Shown: positions 10,271 through 22,274, counted from the first letter of the stretch. The stretch is 64,000 bases of DNA from Balanoglossus misakiensis (GCA_040954595.2 CM082593.2:9176001-9240000), one strand, 5' to 3'. Translations and numbers: made by a program. Notes: generated from the letters alone by a model not told the origin.

Positions 10271-10595
10271 TCTCACACTCCCAAGGACTTGGGATCATAT
10301 TTCTCACATGTGTTGAGGATTTTCTGTCCCAAACAAGCTGCAGTCGAGTGTGGGACAAAATATCCCTGACGAGTGTGAGAAATATGATCCCAGGTCCTTG
10401 GTGTGTGAGATTATATTTCTCACACGGCCACAAATTAGCCAAATTCGTTTTAAAACATTAAATAAATGACTCTTGAACTGTCATCTGGCACGTTGTAGTT
10501 TCTGTATCATAGGATAACATTTAGCTTTGTCATCCAATCTGAATCAGCGCTTGTGTCATATGAGCTTTCGATTCAGTGAGAATGTGTGATTGATT
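10271..10595. repeat. Foldback repeat of the TCTCACAC family, copy 2
   Basis: TCTCACACTCCCAAGGACTTGGGATCATATTTCTCAC is mirrored by GTGAGAAATATGATCCCAGGTCCTTGGTGTGTGAGA (each divided here only for description: arms 10271-10311 and about 10374-10410). The downstream flank matches copy 1 at 3467-3640. A fuller palindrome than copy 1, ending near 10410; the shared tail runs to about 10595. Confidence 0.65.
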
Positions 10596-10612
10596 TGTTG
10601 TTCATTGTTCAG

Positions 10613-10660
10613 GTGCACAACAGTGCACGTTAATTGATTGTCAAGGCCTCCAGCCCATAG
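10613..10660 (+). CDS. Mini-exon with a C-x4-C pair, copy 1
   Basis: Sixteen codons between an AG acceptor (TTCATTGTTCAG ending at 10612) and GTAAGA at 10661, phase 1 at both ends, so it can be spliced in or out without changing frame. It encodes AQQCTLIDCQGLQPI plus a split Gly. The two cysteines are four residues apart, as in the exon at 18289 (C-YTPK-C). It may be a small disulfide loop between modules of the extracellular protein. No named domain is recognised, and exon status rests on splice sites and phase alone. Confidence 0.45.
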
Positions 10661-10792
10661 GTAAGAGGGCATAAAGGTAATCAGAAAATTGTACGAAAAT
10701 GAAATAAATAATACATGTACTCAAATAATATAAATGGCAACATCAAGCAGCACTTGTGTGGAAGTACGTACTCGGGATACAAAGTGAGGAAC

Positions 10793-11836
10793 TTAGCAGA
10801 TTAAGTTTTTTAACACATTTTCTCTAAGTTTAAAGGCATTGTAAACATAAATACTTGAGGATTCTGATGCGCTCATGATATTAACAAACATTTGAATGTG
10901 GGGAATTTTAGTGTAACCAATATATTGTTTTCTAAGACTGTCATATAAGGGGCAAACAAGTAAAAAGTGATACTCGTCTTCTATTTGTGCACCAGAGCAT
11001 AGCCTACAGTGTCTCTCTGAAACGTCCACATTCTGATCTCTTCCCTCCTCTATTGCAAGAGGAAGGGCAGAACAGCGAAAACATGCAAAAATGTCTTTGA
11101 CATTACGTGTACAGTTGACATTAACTACTTTTCAGGCTGTAACAATTATTTAAAATGTGTGTATGTACGGAGTTTGGTTTTGGACGGACAGTGTGATTTC
11201 CATTGTTGCTTCAAAATATCTGAAATTCTTGTCTCAAATGCTGAAAGGAACAAAAGATTATCGCCTCTTTCCTGAGAAATCCAGGCGAAAATAAAATGTG
11301 TTTCACCGATGTTGCCCAAGTGTGACGGCCTAAACAGTCAAGATTACGTATGTAGCATTAAATATGCTTGCCTAGGGAGTCTTTCCTGTGGCATCTCTAT
11401 AAGTTTCACCCAGTAACGAATACAACATTGTGTGAACATACACTGGCAACCGCCCACATTCTCCAATAACAGCTTCATTGGTAGTGTTCCTTGGCACACC
11501 TAGAAAAATTCTGCACCATGTTCTTTGCATTTTTTCTATGATGTCATAAAACTCAAGTCTCCGATCCATAACAAAGAATGAGTAAGATCATGGCATCAAA
11601 CACCTTGAAGTGACATTCAAATGGCATATACCCTAGTTTCCACCTGGCAACTGAGAGTAGAGACAACACCTTGCTGGCTTGATTAGCCAATGTTTGCACT
11701 GCTCTGGACCAGGTGTTGCGATTTAACAAAAGTGAACCTAAGAGTTTGAACAATGTCCTTGTAATAGACAGGTTTTGGTTGAGACAGGTTTTACTGTATT
11801 TTGATACATGCTCTGGCTTAACCATTTCACCACCAT
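10793..11836 (-). pseudogene. LINE reverse-transcriptase fragment, copy 1
   Basis: Read on the minus strand, the upstream piece (11836 to 11553) has the segment after the RT palm: NTWSRAVQTLANQASKVL, then a phrase ending DAMILLILCYGSE, standard for CR1-, Rex- or Tx-like non-LTR elements. The next piece (11569-11372) has EKMQRTWCRIFLGVP. The last (11029-10793) has a zinc-knuckle-like HCRLC...EDEYHFLLVCPLY, which closes many such ORF2 proteins. Pieces are in different frames with stops between them, so the element is dead. The catalytic palm is missing, and the duplication junction at 11837 cuts its upstream side. Confidence 0.8.
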
Positions 11837-12819
11837 GGTGGAAGAGTGCGTCCAAAAACACCTAAAATCGATGACTTTTTCCGCTGTGGTACGGGTATGC
11901 TGAAATCGTAGGATACAACAATAATATTCGAAAACAAAATCCGTCACGATCTTCCCTGGTTCAAGCAACTAATGAATACGTATCAAGTTCGTTTTTGAGG
12001 TCACGGAATAAAAAGCCTTAGGCTTTTGAAATTTGACCTAGCTAATTTGCATATCAATGGCGTCAGGGGGCGCGCGCTCACAATCGTGCAGATTTTCAAC
12101 TAGTTACCAGCCCCTTGTTAGACTCTGAAAACGGCTTAGTCCAAATCGGGGTGTAATGTCCTGCAAAGGCCCATAGCAACGGGCAAAAAGATCCGGGGGA
12201 CCCATCTTAAACCGTGGAATATTGCCCAAAGGTTTAGGACTAGAGTGTTGGGTCTCAATCTACTTATCTTGGACAATGTCAACTTATTGACAACTGATAT
12301 ATCGTGGTCTTTTGGCGATTTTCGATCACTGCCTCAACAGACAAAATACGCGCGTGTTATTACAAGGGAACTCCATCAGCGCCAATGCGTGTACACGCAG
12401 TCAGCAGCGATGACACATATCGCGCCGCGATGTATATGTACCATGCCAGCACTAAAATTCTGTCTTCTGAATTACATGTAAGCTATATGCCTTTTTGGTG
12501 ATGACAAACAGAAACATTTATGACTTGTCGCTGTAATCATGAAAGTTCCTTCACATGCTTCATACTGCATTATAACAAAATGAAACCATACAACCAACAG
12601 CAACAGGCGATCATGCCGGGCCGACCCACTCACGCTCACAAAGCATGAAACATTTTCATTGATACACACGAATATCCATGTTTGGAAACGGTTTTCACTC
12701 ACACGCGGCAAAATTTATTCAACACATTTTGTTTCAAAATTTGTACAGTGTGTTTTGGAACCGATGAGTCGGACATAGTGCGACGTAAAACTTGTAAACA
12801 AAGAAATTAGAAAAGAAAG

Positions 12820-12850
12820 ATGGCGACCATTCAGCCGAAGCCATACAAAG
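12820..12850 (+). CDS. Candidate first coding exon, duplicate copy
   Basis: Same ATG context, ten codons and GTATGA donor as at 8734, in the second copy of the 4086-bp unit. No sequence difference was seen. Same uncertainty. Confidence 0.22.
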
Positions 12851-13723
12851 GTATGACTGAAAAAAATGTGAAATAGTAACAGTAATATTTTGAACGTTCA
12901 AGTTTTCACATTGATTGCTGTCAACCTTAATTATCGAAGTTTGCGGTCCCTGGGTACCGGGTAGCCAGACGAAAGAGTGAATAATTATAAGCAATCTCGA
13001 CATGATGTCGGCCAGCGCAAAATTGTGTTTACGCCTCCTGCCAGTTCACCTTCTACTGTGTAATCGCGGTCGCTGGAACACTGAATGAACACCAATATCG
13101 GGTATAAACGATCAGTTGTGCTCTGAATTGAATATTGATCACTGGTCGACCTCTCCTACTGACAGGCTTCTATTTTCCTGTAAGGGTGTGGATTGTCTTC
13201 TCGTGATTCAAACCTGGCCGATTATCGTTCAACGGTCATGCATTGACAGTTACGGCCGCCGCCGCCGGATGGCTTCATATCCACCGTACAATATCGATGA
13301 TCGTGGCATAGACTTTCATTGGTTTTCGGGGAATTCACGCGGGTGACTTCCGTCTAGGTAATGTGTTGCTGCAACCACGGCAACCACCTCTTTTTCCCAT
13401 TGTGGTATTACACAGAAAAGCACGAAAACACCGTATGACACCTGTGAGCATCGCTAAAGCTGGTCTATTTTATGAGAACAAAACAAATATTATAGAAATC
13501 GATACCCGAAAAATATTGTCACTTTTGGTAAATATTAGATTTCTTTCAATCATTTTTTAACCTTCTGATAAGATTTAAAAAGGCAAGATATGCTCTTTAA
13601 GCTTTCACTTGTTTTCCAATTTTATTATTTTCAGTAGAAAATGCACTAAGATGTATGTGTATTACGTTTGTCAGGAAATAAATAATAATAAAATTAAAAA
13701 TAATAAACTATCTTTGATTTCAG

Positions 13724-13831
13724 ATGTCAATAAGAGAGCAGATCTTTGTGAACGCCAGTGTGTGAATACAGCAGGCTCTTTTTATTGCACTTGTTCTGTG
13801 GGATATTGATTGGTCAATGGAGAGTGTACAG
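13724..13831 (+). pseudogene. EGF-like exon with in-frame TGA, copy 2
   Basis: Identical to 9638-9745, with the TGA at 13807-13809, the same splice borders and the missing first cysteine. Because both copies carry the stop, the mutation predates the duplication if the two are truly separate loci. Confidence 0.75.
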
Positions 13832-14356
13832 GTAAGACCAGCACAATATGTGGACAACGAAAGGTCCAGTATCTGTAACTTTTGAATTTTTATTCAGTAT
13901 TTTTCTGGTTATCAACCATCATTTCTTGTTCAGCTCGATGGGTAAGCAATGTTGTTATGTGTAAACATTGTATTCAAGCCTGGGTCTGGACTTGGATGCA
14001 ATTTGTCAATAATAACAGTGATTGGTAACTGCATGTTTACATAACTGGCTAACTGTTAAAGAGACCAGCTGTTCTATTTGGTGTGTGTACAGTACACATG
14101 CCATTGGCAGCTTATGGGTCAGCCAATGTTTGCCTGTTGATCTCTTGATGTGTGTGTGTGTGTGTGTGTGTCTGTCTGTATATGTACTCCGGTGTAGACT
14201 TTTTTCTTGTATTATCCGTGAATGGGACCACCGTGTACTTAACACAATTTCTTACACTCATCAGGGATATTTTGGCTTGTCTAACACGAGCTAAAAATAT
14301 CCCCAACTCGTCTGAGAAATCTTTTACCAGGTCCTAAGGTTGTAAGACTAATAGAA

Positions 14357-14681
14357 TCTCACACTCCCAAGGACTTGGGATCATATTTCTCACATGTGTT
14401 GAGGATTTTCTGTCCCAAACAAGCTGCAGTCGAGTGTGGGACAAAATATCCCTGACGAGTGTGAGAAATATGATCCCAGGTCCTTGGTGTGTGAGATTAT
14501 ATTTCTCACACGGCCACAAATTAGCCAAATTCGTTTTAAAACATTAAATAAATGACTCTTGAACTGTCATCTGGCACGTTGTAGTTTCTGTATCATAGGA
14601 TAACATTTAGCTTTGTCATCCAATCTGAATCAGCGCTTGTGTCATATGAGCTTTCGATTCAGTGAGAATGTGTGATTGATT
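14357..14681. repeat. Foldback repeat of the TCTCACAC family, copy 3
   Basis: Duplicate of 10271-10595 in the second copy of the 4086-bp unit; no difference seen. Confidence 0.65.
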
Positions 14682-14698
14682 TGTTGTTCATTGTTCAG

Positions 14699-14746
14699 GT
14701 GCACAACAGTGCACGTTAATTGATTGTCAAGGCCTCCAGCCCATAG
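14699..14746 (+). CDS. Mini-exon with a C-x4-C pair, copy 2
   Basis: Duplicate of 10613-10660 with the same acceptor, GTAAGA donor and phase 1-1 borders. If both copies are real and used, the product could contain the C-TLID-C insert twice without frame change. Confidence 0.42.
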
Positions 14747-14878
14747 GTAAGAGGGCATAAAGGTAATCAGAAAATTGTACGAAAATGAAATAAATAATAC
14801 ATGTACTCAAATAATATAAATGGCAACATCAAGCAGCACTTGTGTGGAAGTACGTACTCGGGATACAAAGTGAGGAAC

Positions 14879-15950
14879 TTAGCAGATTAAGTTTTTTAAC
14901 ACATTTTCTCTAAGTTTAAAGGCATTGTAAACATAAATACTTGAGGATTCTGATGCGCTCATGATATTAACAAACATTTGAATGTGGGGAATTTTAGTGT
15001 AACCAATATATTGTTTTCTAAGACTGTCATATAAGGGGCAAACAAGTAAAAAGTGATACTCGTCTTCTATTTGTGCACCAGAGCATAGCCTACAGTGTCT
15101 CTCTGAAACGTCCACATTCTGATCTCTTCCCTCCTCTATTGCAAGAGGAAGGGCAGAACAGCGAAAACATGCAAAAATGTCTTTGACATTACGTGTACAG
15201 TTGACATTAACTACTTTTCAGGCTGTAACAATTATTTAAAATGTGTGTATGTACGGAGTTTGGTTTTGGACGGACAGTGTGATTTCCATTGTTGCTTCAA
15301 AATATCTGAAATTCTTGTCTCAAATGCTGAAAGGAACAAAAGATTATCGCCTCTTTCCTGAGAAATCCAGGCGAAAATAAAATGTGTTTCACCGATGTTG
15401 CCCAAGTGTGACGGCCTAAACAGTCAAGATTACGTATGTAGCATTAAATATGCTTGCCTAGGGAGTCTTTCCTGTGGCATCTCTATAAGTTTCACCCAGT
15501 AACGAATACAACATTGTGTGAACATACACTGGCAACCGCCCACATTCTCCAATAACAGCTTCATTGGTAGTGTTCCTTGGCACACCTAGAAAAATTCTGC
15601 ACCATGTTCTTTGCATTTTTTCTATGATGTCATAAAACTCAAGTCTCCGATCCATAACAAAGAATGAGTAAGATCATGGCATCAAACACCTTGAAGTGAC
15701 ATTCAAATGGCATATACCCTAGTTTCCACCTGGCAACTGAGAGTAGAGACAACACCTTGCTGGCTTGATTAGCCAATGTTTGCACTGCTCTGGACCAGGT
15801 GTTGCGATTTAACAAAAGTGAACCTAGGAGTTTGAACAATGTCCTTGTAATAGACAGGTTTTGGTTGAGACAGGTTTTACTGTATTTTGATACATGCTCT
15901 GGCTTAACCATTTCACCACCATGGTACAGTCCAAACCCGTTGTTTTCTAT
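14879..15950 (-). pseudogene. LINE reverse-transcriptase fragment, copy 2
   Basis: Duplicate of the fragment at 10793-11836, with the same RT-C-terminal phrases (LANQASKVL, CYGSE, CRLC...CPLY) and stops. It runs across 15922 into single-copy flank, where HGGEMVKPEHVSKY is preceded in frame by a few more residues; similarity fades there. Confidence 0.75.
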
Positions 15951-16761
15951 GGTAAGGTTGGACCTCTAAAAAGGGAACTGGGAGGTTCTTTCTGGGAATC
16001 TCTTTATTTCTTCTGTCACAAAAATTGCATGGGAGTTCTAATTCTAAAAGGAGCACTGATTTGATAAAATATCTCAAAGTCAAGTTTTGGATGTGGCTCC
16101 AGTTCAAGTATTGTAGGTGACTAGTTTTCCGGAGTTCAAGTCTGTATACTTGCAGTAGAGTTGGTCACATGGACTTGGGTAATCTGAGTGTGGTCAGAAA
16201 TTGAACTTACACACACACATTGATTGAGTTAAGAACATGTCTGGTGTATTACTGTAATATGACTAGATACTGCAAATGCATAAACAATAAGCGTATGTTA
16301 AAACACACAGTTTTCATTGATATATCTGATTCATGAAATTAAATACACATGTTCATTAAAACCCACTATGATAGAGCGCCCCCACTGTTCAGAATGCCAG
16401 TTTTGAAGTCCTACATCTATGACGTCATGCCTAGCTGTCAATGTTAACTGATGTGTACTTGTACTACTTGTAAATGGAAGTACTTTAAAGTAAAGCTCAG
16501 ATGTAAGGGTTTTGTAAAATAAATATAATATTAAAACATTGCAATCATTTTAGTCCTTCGGAACAGCGGTCCAATTGACTAATGTGATCACTCTGTGTGC
16601 GGCATATGGCATATTAAGCATTTAGTATTTTTCAATCAGAAGCCATTAATCCTGTGATTAATTCTGTTTCTTGCAACACTGATTTTAAATCACCACACAT
16701 GAATATTTTTATCCAAAGGACTGTGGTGCCCAAGTTTTTATGATAAGATAAACAAACAGTG
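15951..16761. other. Intron or intergenic sequence, nothing recognised
   Basis: AT-rich, with a short CA run near 16208. No exon, TIR pair or LINE phrase was found. Confidence 0.5.
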
Positions 16762-18152
16762 AAATTCACTGAAGAAGTGAGTGAGCACTTGCCCATTCAT
16801 TGTTCAATGAAATGTGACCACCAATTCATTGACGCCTTGAGCATAGCAACAACAACCTGTGTATTGACGATACTGCCTGTAGCCTTTCAGTTGATGTTGC
16901 TTGATGTACATATATGACTGGAGTCGATCATTTGTGTTTTTTGTTGCATTGTTATTTTTAACAGCGTATTAAGCAATTTTTTGTTTGAGTTCTTCATTCA
17001 GTGATGGTAGCTGACTAAAATCTGTGATGGTCGTCAGGTTGTGTATATCAATTTTCAGGATGACTGCTTTTGTAATAAATTCACAAGTTCTGTGACCGTC
17101 ACAATAGTGTTCTGAATTATTGGTTTGTTTTCCTGTAGTGTGCATTTACATGTTCCCAGATAGGAAGTTTTAATGGGTATTAGTGTCAACATCCACAAGT
17201 GACTTGAGGCCAGTGAACTTGCAGTTGTGTGTAGTTTGGATATTAGCTTGTGGTGATATTAACATGGCGAATATCAAAATAGTACAAACAAATGTTTAAA
17301 ACAGGACATATCCATAGCTTTCCCTTTCATAATTGGACTGTATTGTTATTGAAGTACAAAGACTTTCCAGCAACATGACATGGCTGGATTTTTTTGTAGG
17401 AAACAAGTCCGGCTGCTATTTGCTGTCTTTGTATTACACTACTAGTAACATCTCCATTTCTAGCTTTGCACCTCACATTCAATGAATAGACCTGTGGATG
17501 TTTTGACACTTCTCGTCAATGAATGTGTATGGCTGCAGTTTATCAAATGATACACAAATCAAAGGAACAAACAGTGACTTTTATTTCTTTTGAGAACCTT
17601 GCATTCTTATATTTAAATGCTCACTCACTGGCCCCAATTGCAAAATAGCAACATTTAATACATGCGATATTCAATGCGTTTACAGTATTCAAAAATGTTT
17701 GAAATTGAATATTGTGCCAAAGAGTGGTGTTGTCAGTCCAAATATCAAAGCATTGAATGATTGTTCACAGTTTCCTGTATGGTTTGGCCCACCTCTTGTG
17801 AAAAGATGACTTGTGATATAGTGTTGTACATTGAAAAGAAATATATATACATGTATTTTAAATAATTCATATTTTCAATCTAGAAGTGGGAGCTGCTTCC
17901 TCAAGATATAATTGACTGTCAGAATGAAAGGCAAGCAATTCACACAAGTTAACTCCAACACAACAACTCTTCAATTAAATAATTGACATCAGATAACCAC
18001 AAAGGCATTATTCAAATAAATTGTATAAATGCAGTTACAAGATTTGATGTCTGAAATTTACTGATAGGTGTAGATTTTGTCAGCATTTCCCTTCCTGGGT
18101 TTCTTTGCGATGAGTTGTTTTGCGTAGTAGAATGGAACAGTGCCCGGTCCGG
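16762..18152. repeat. Diverged segmental duplication, copy B
   Basis: Homologous to 1-3310 without the two insertions found there. The piggyBac empty site is near 17775 and the composite-element empty site near 17835-17850. It ends about 140 bp before the mini-exon at 18289, whereas copy A ends about 700 bp before EGF exon 1, a hint that an exon-bearing block was duplicated. Confidence 0.8.
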
Positions 18153-18288
18153 ATTGGTCACATTAATGTTCAGAGAGAAAGTTAATTTGGCAACTGCTCA
18201 TTGTATGAAAGGTCATAGGGTTAAGATGTCTTATGTCAAAGTCACTTATGAATCCCTTAAAGATAAATGTAACCTATCTTATTGACAG

Positions 18289-18339
18289 ATAAGCCAGCAA
18301 CAACAGAGAAATGTTATACACCCAAATGCTATCAACGAG
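18289..18339 (+). CDS. Mini-exon with a C-x4-C pair
   Basis: Seventeen codons between AG (CTTATTGACAG ending at 18288) and GTGAGC at 18340, phase 1-1. It encodes DKPATTEKCYTPKCYQR with a split Gly or Glu at the exit. The threonine-rich lead and C-YTPK-C pair resemble the mini-exon at 10613 in spacing, not in sequence. It fits the phase of the EGF exons upstream on the same strand. Its exit phase does not match the glutamine-rich frame of the next exon-like stretch at 21565, so the direct splice partner is uncertain. Confidence 0.45.
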
Positions 18340-20490
18340 GTGAGCTTCTGTCTATCTAGGAAATGGTGCCACACTGCTACTGATAAGGACAAAAAAAGAG
18401 TTTTGTTTAGCGCATAGGAAAATGTCAAAAATTTTAGTTATGGTAAACAACCAACACGCAAACATTTATTTTCTTTTCAATTGTTTGATAAAATTATTAT
18501 AACTATCCCAAAATTTGCAGCTTGTGTGCCTTTAAAATTCAAATTCCTGTCCAAAGGGTGTCTACCCCTGCTGGTCAACTGTTATATAGGCAATTTACAC
18601 AAACACGTACCAGTATAGATTCGACCACAGTCCTGTTGGCAAACATGCTCCAATGGTCTTTGCAGACAACCATCATAAATGCATGAAACGCAGCACGCTC
18701 ATTCAGTCCGATAATAGGTGCTAAAACATAACATTTTGACATCACTAACATTTTTCCCAGTGACCAAATTTTCTCAGTTTGAATCGACTGTTGATTTTGT
18801 GGAAACATTAACATGGCCAGTTTTGTCCAGTGGCTGTGATTGAAACCATCTCCAATACCAGAAAAATGCTGATCCAAAACAAACGTTAAGCACAAATTGT
18901 CATTTTGACTCGTATACTCAGAGTTTCGGAAACTTGATCAAGTAATATGACTTCAGAGAGGGGGGGGGGGGAGCAGTATCCCCTTCCATTTATTGGCTGT
19001 TTAAACAGATGTGTCAGTTATGTTGAAGCATTCTTCTTGCTTTATGCAGATGCAATTTGCGCCCCCATCCTCTACATACTGTAATCAGTCTCAGTGTTTG
19101 CCTGCTCGAGATTGTCAGTTTTTCATAAAAAGGAAATATTCATTTAAATTAAGCTTTAAATAATCTTATATATGATTTTAATTATGTCTATTAAATGACA
19201 TTTCATAATATATCAAGATCAACACTTATGTATGACAAAACAGGCCAAAAATGAAAGAAAATCTAAAATTCCTGTATTTTTTAAAAAGTGCAATTTTGCA
19301 ATGAAAAATGAAAATCTAATGTCTCAGCGGTGTACATTTACTTGCATGAGTTCTAGTGGAGGAGATCATGTTTTGTTTATGAAGTTCAATAGTCAGAAAT
19401 GCAGCATTTTCATTGTTTCTTGCATTTCCCACGGTGGCAGCCATATTTCTTTATGGCAAAGCTTTATTATTTATCTGGTTAAAACTTGCAAATGCACTCA
19501 TATTTAGGGTTAAAAATACTTGTATACAGTTCAGTGCCTACATCTGCATGGACTAATACTAGTAAAGTTTGAAAAAAAAAAGATAATTATCCCTAAAGTT
19601 TCAACTTATATGCCTGTAAGCGACATACCTTGTATGTGCATGAATTTGTCGTCAACCAGAAACGGATTACTTGTATGAAAATGTTTGGAGTTCTCGCAGC
19701 TATTTTAAATTCACCACTATTATCTTGGGCTGGCCATCTGAAAGGCAGCATGGTTGTCAAAGGATAAATCTTTTATGTCAACCGAGCAACATATTTAATA
19801 TCATGAAGTGTACACAACATTTGCACTGCTGGAACTATCATGACCACAATACTTGTTTACTCACCATGGAGGTCAACTGGACCCCTATAAAAACGGTAGA
19901 ACCGTTTTAATCCCGCTGACTTTCGAATTGCAAAGTACCGTCACAATCAAATTTGATAAGCCTATTTATATGCATTAATTCAAGTTTAAAGGAAAACTCA
20001 TGAAAAAATGTGCGTTTTGGCAGCTATGGAGGTTTACCCCACTGTGTTCACTGATCAGGTTTGCAAAATACATTCAACCTTATGTAGTATGGTAATCAAA
20101 CACTTAAAAATGTGATGTCATATAACAAAGTCCTGTTGAAATACCCTGAAAGAAATAAAGTGTCTGTTTTACTTCTTACAATATACCATGCCAACAATTC
20201 TGCTGATGCAAAATTCAGTTGATGCAACACTTACAGATGTATGCACAGAACATAAAATCAGTATGGGAACCCTCCATTAAAACTTCTGCACTTTGTACCT
20301 GACTTGGCTATTGTCAAGTCGTGTCACTTAATATGTAATATTACCTGTAATCTGTTTGGTTTTGTTATTATTTTGTTATTTCATGCGTCCTTGAGCTTGG
20401 TGGGTGACACACTTTACACACCTGCTTGTTGCATGCATGGCACTATTTTTTGACTAAAAATGTTCCTTCCAGGCCATTAAATTACCTATA
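18340..20490. other. Long intron-like stretch, nothing recognised
   Basis: It contains a G run at about 18960-18971 and otherwise AT-rich DNA. The longest open frames (about 106 codons on the minus strand at 18575-18895; 91 codons at 19232-19507) show no domain, no bias and no good splice or start context, so they are not called as genes. Confidence 0.5.
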
Positions 20491-20666
20491 CAGTAAAACT
20501 CCAATTATCCGAACTCCAATTATCCGAACTGTTTGGTTATCCAAACTGCTGTCATGTCCCCCAAACAGTTCTTTTGTATAGGATCGCTATCCGAATAACC
20601 GAACTGTCTGCATATCCGAACAAAATCAATGTCCCCCTGTCAGTTCGGATAATTGGAGTTTTACTG
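20491..20666. mobile_element. MITE with pogo/Tigger ends and TA duplication
   Basis: The left end CAGTAAAACTCCAATTATCC and right end GGATAATTGGAGTTTTACTG are perfect inverses, flanked by TA on both sides (20489-20490, 20667-20668). The motif ATTATCCGAAC recurs inside. CAGTAAAAC...TTATCCGAAC is the classic end of pogo/Tigger-type elements. At 176 bp there is no coding capacity. Confidence 0.85.
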
Positions 20667-20968
20667 TATTGGGATATATCTTCATTTTGGCAATTTGTAC
20701 GATGGGTAAACACTATTTGACGGGCGGAGAAGGCCTGCTTATTGATATGTATTCTATTGCAACCAATCAGTACACATAGTTAGAGACTGCTCAGCACTCC
20801 AGATCTTATATCGAGAGCGGCCACTATTTCGCGAGTATAAATTTTCGCGTTCTCTTATTTCATTCACTGCATCGTTATCTTCAAAAAAATTTACGTGACA
20901 CTTTATTTTTACACTATTTTGGCACTTGCGTATTTGGCGAAAATGTATTGCTCGCGAAAAATTAAAGC

Positions 20969-21300
20969 CGCTTGCACACGTGCCATTGTTAGGGCGCCCT
21001 TTTTGGGATTATAAAATTTGGTAAACATTTCTTATCAGTGACTCAAATACTTTTGCATGCACATGTGTATAAAAGGGACAGGGTCATCGCCCTCTACGCG
21101 CGTCCACAGCAGCGTGACTAAAGGTCACAATGTTCACACGTGATTTGAGTCGCTGTTTAGTGCAGCGTCCCGACCCAGGTCCCACCCCTCAACACCGTCC
21201 CCAAAAAAGCCGCTCTCACCTTTTCACACGTGGCACTTACAAATTAACGCCGCCCTAGGGCTGCTGCTGGGGCGGCGTTGATGGCACGTGTGAAAGGCAC
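20969..21300. mobile_element. Probable MITE with CACACGTGCCAT inverted ends
   Basis: GCTTGCACACGTGCCAT near 20973 is inverted as ATGGCACGTGTGAAAGG near 21280, and AGGGCGCCC/GGGCGGCG follow inward. TAAAG occurs on both outer sides. The interior is GC-rich (CCCGACCCAGGTCCC). Superfamily not assigned; a hAT-like origin is possible but target-site length is unclear. Confidence 0.5.
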
Positions 21301-21564
21301 TAAAGTGTTTTACAGTATGTACTTTTTAATCCCTTCAAATATTTGAATATGATTAATTCCATGATAAGTGGGACAAGAAACCACAGTTGATACCCCAAAA
21401 AAATATTGAGAAAATAACCCGAAGTTGGAGTTACTGAGCTTTAAATTGATTTCAATAATCTCCCAAGTGAAAATTGGCTGAAGCTCCTGTAGTCAGTTAC
21501 CTGTTGGTAGATTGACACATGACAATGATTGACTGTTTACACTTTTCTTTGTTTGATCTTTTAG

Positions 21565-21783
21565 AGGAATATTCAAGCACTGCAAGAGAATCTAGAGATG
21601 GCACAGAAAATAAGAACTTGAATTGAAGAATCAGCAAGATCAACATGCACGACAAAATCAACTCATAACACAAAGACAACAACAAAAGCAATTACAAAGA
21701 TAGCCCAACAACAACAACAAGCAGTGCAAGCACAGCCATCCAATATACAATCAACAAATCAACAACTAAGACACCACTTTCAA
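21565..21783 (+). pseudogene. Glutamine-rich exon-like stretch with frame breaks
   Basis: Borders are AG (TTTGATCTTTTAG ending at 21564) and GTAAGT at 21784; 219 bp. Read in the frame that joins the exon at 22930, it opens RNIQALQENLEMAQK, a coiled-coil-like phrase, then hits TGA at 21619. One frame over, ELELKNQQDQHARQNQ runs on as Q-rich sequence until TAG at 21701, after which the first frame resumes as AQQQQQAVQAQPSNIQ. The pattern suggests two compensating single-base indels in an old Q-rich coil. A competing reading in phase 1 from 18339 gives EEYSSTARESRDGTENKNLN and then TGA, an ordinary protein end. CAA-rich DNA gives Q, N or T in its three frames, so frame preference is not proof. 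Confidence 0.45.
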
Positions 21784-22274
21784 GTAAGTTGTCACAATAA
21801 TGTGAACAGTGAATATTTTGAAAACCAAGACTGATACCCGTGTCACTCCTGGGAATTGTTATGTGGGGAAAAATAAAATCATTTTTCTCAAAAAAGGAGC
21901 TTTCTTGATGTTACAAATAACATGGTCTGTGCCATTCCCGAAATTATCTTAATGTATTTGGGACCTGACAGTCACACAGAATAAATTCAAAGCACTATTT
22001 GCCCAAAGCAGACCTAAATTACAGACAGAGGAATACAACAAATCTTGTCTCATTCTTATTTTCAATTCTTCTAGTTTTTCCATGGTATCAGTGTGGAAGC
22101 ACTGATGATAACCTCCGTCAGACAGTTTTAAATGCAGACAATCGTCTTACTCTTATGCACATATGTGTAATTTTGTGTGTACAAAATAAGATCAAATCCA
22201 AATATCTGCAAATTTTATGTGCATGCATTCAAATAGTGGACTGCCTTCACTTCCTTTCATATTTCTTTCCCACC

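Larger units (their letters stand above)
7751..11836. repeat. 4086-bp tandem duplication, copy 1
   Basis: Every base compared by eye reappears 4086 bp downstream; only two mismatches were noticed (G7954 versus A12040, A11741 versus G15827). The left flank/start reads GATACC|GGTGGAAG, the internal junction CACCAT|GGTGGAAG and the right flank CACCAT|GGTACAG, so the breakpoints share only GGT. The unit carries half a TIR element, a CpG-rich block, a broken EGF exon, a (TG)n run, a foldback repeat, a C-x4-C mini-exon and a LINE fragment. Confidence 0.95.
11837..15922. repeat. 4086-bp tandem duplication, copy 2
   Basis: Second, near-identical copy of 7751-11836. Here the LINE fragment continues into its original flank at 15923, whereas the TIR element at the left is cut, as expected if the original order was 7322-11836 followed by 15923 onward. 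Divergence is so low that either a very recent event or a redundant assembly must be considered. Confidence 0.95.

Noticed and set aside
18575-18895. 106-codon minus-strand frame as a gene
   Set aside because: No domain, no repeat of the frame elsewhere, ordinary AT-rich context; below what can be supported.
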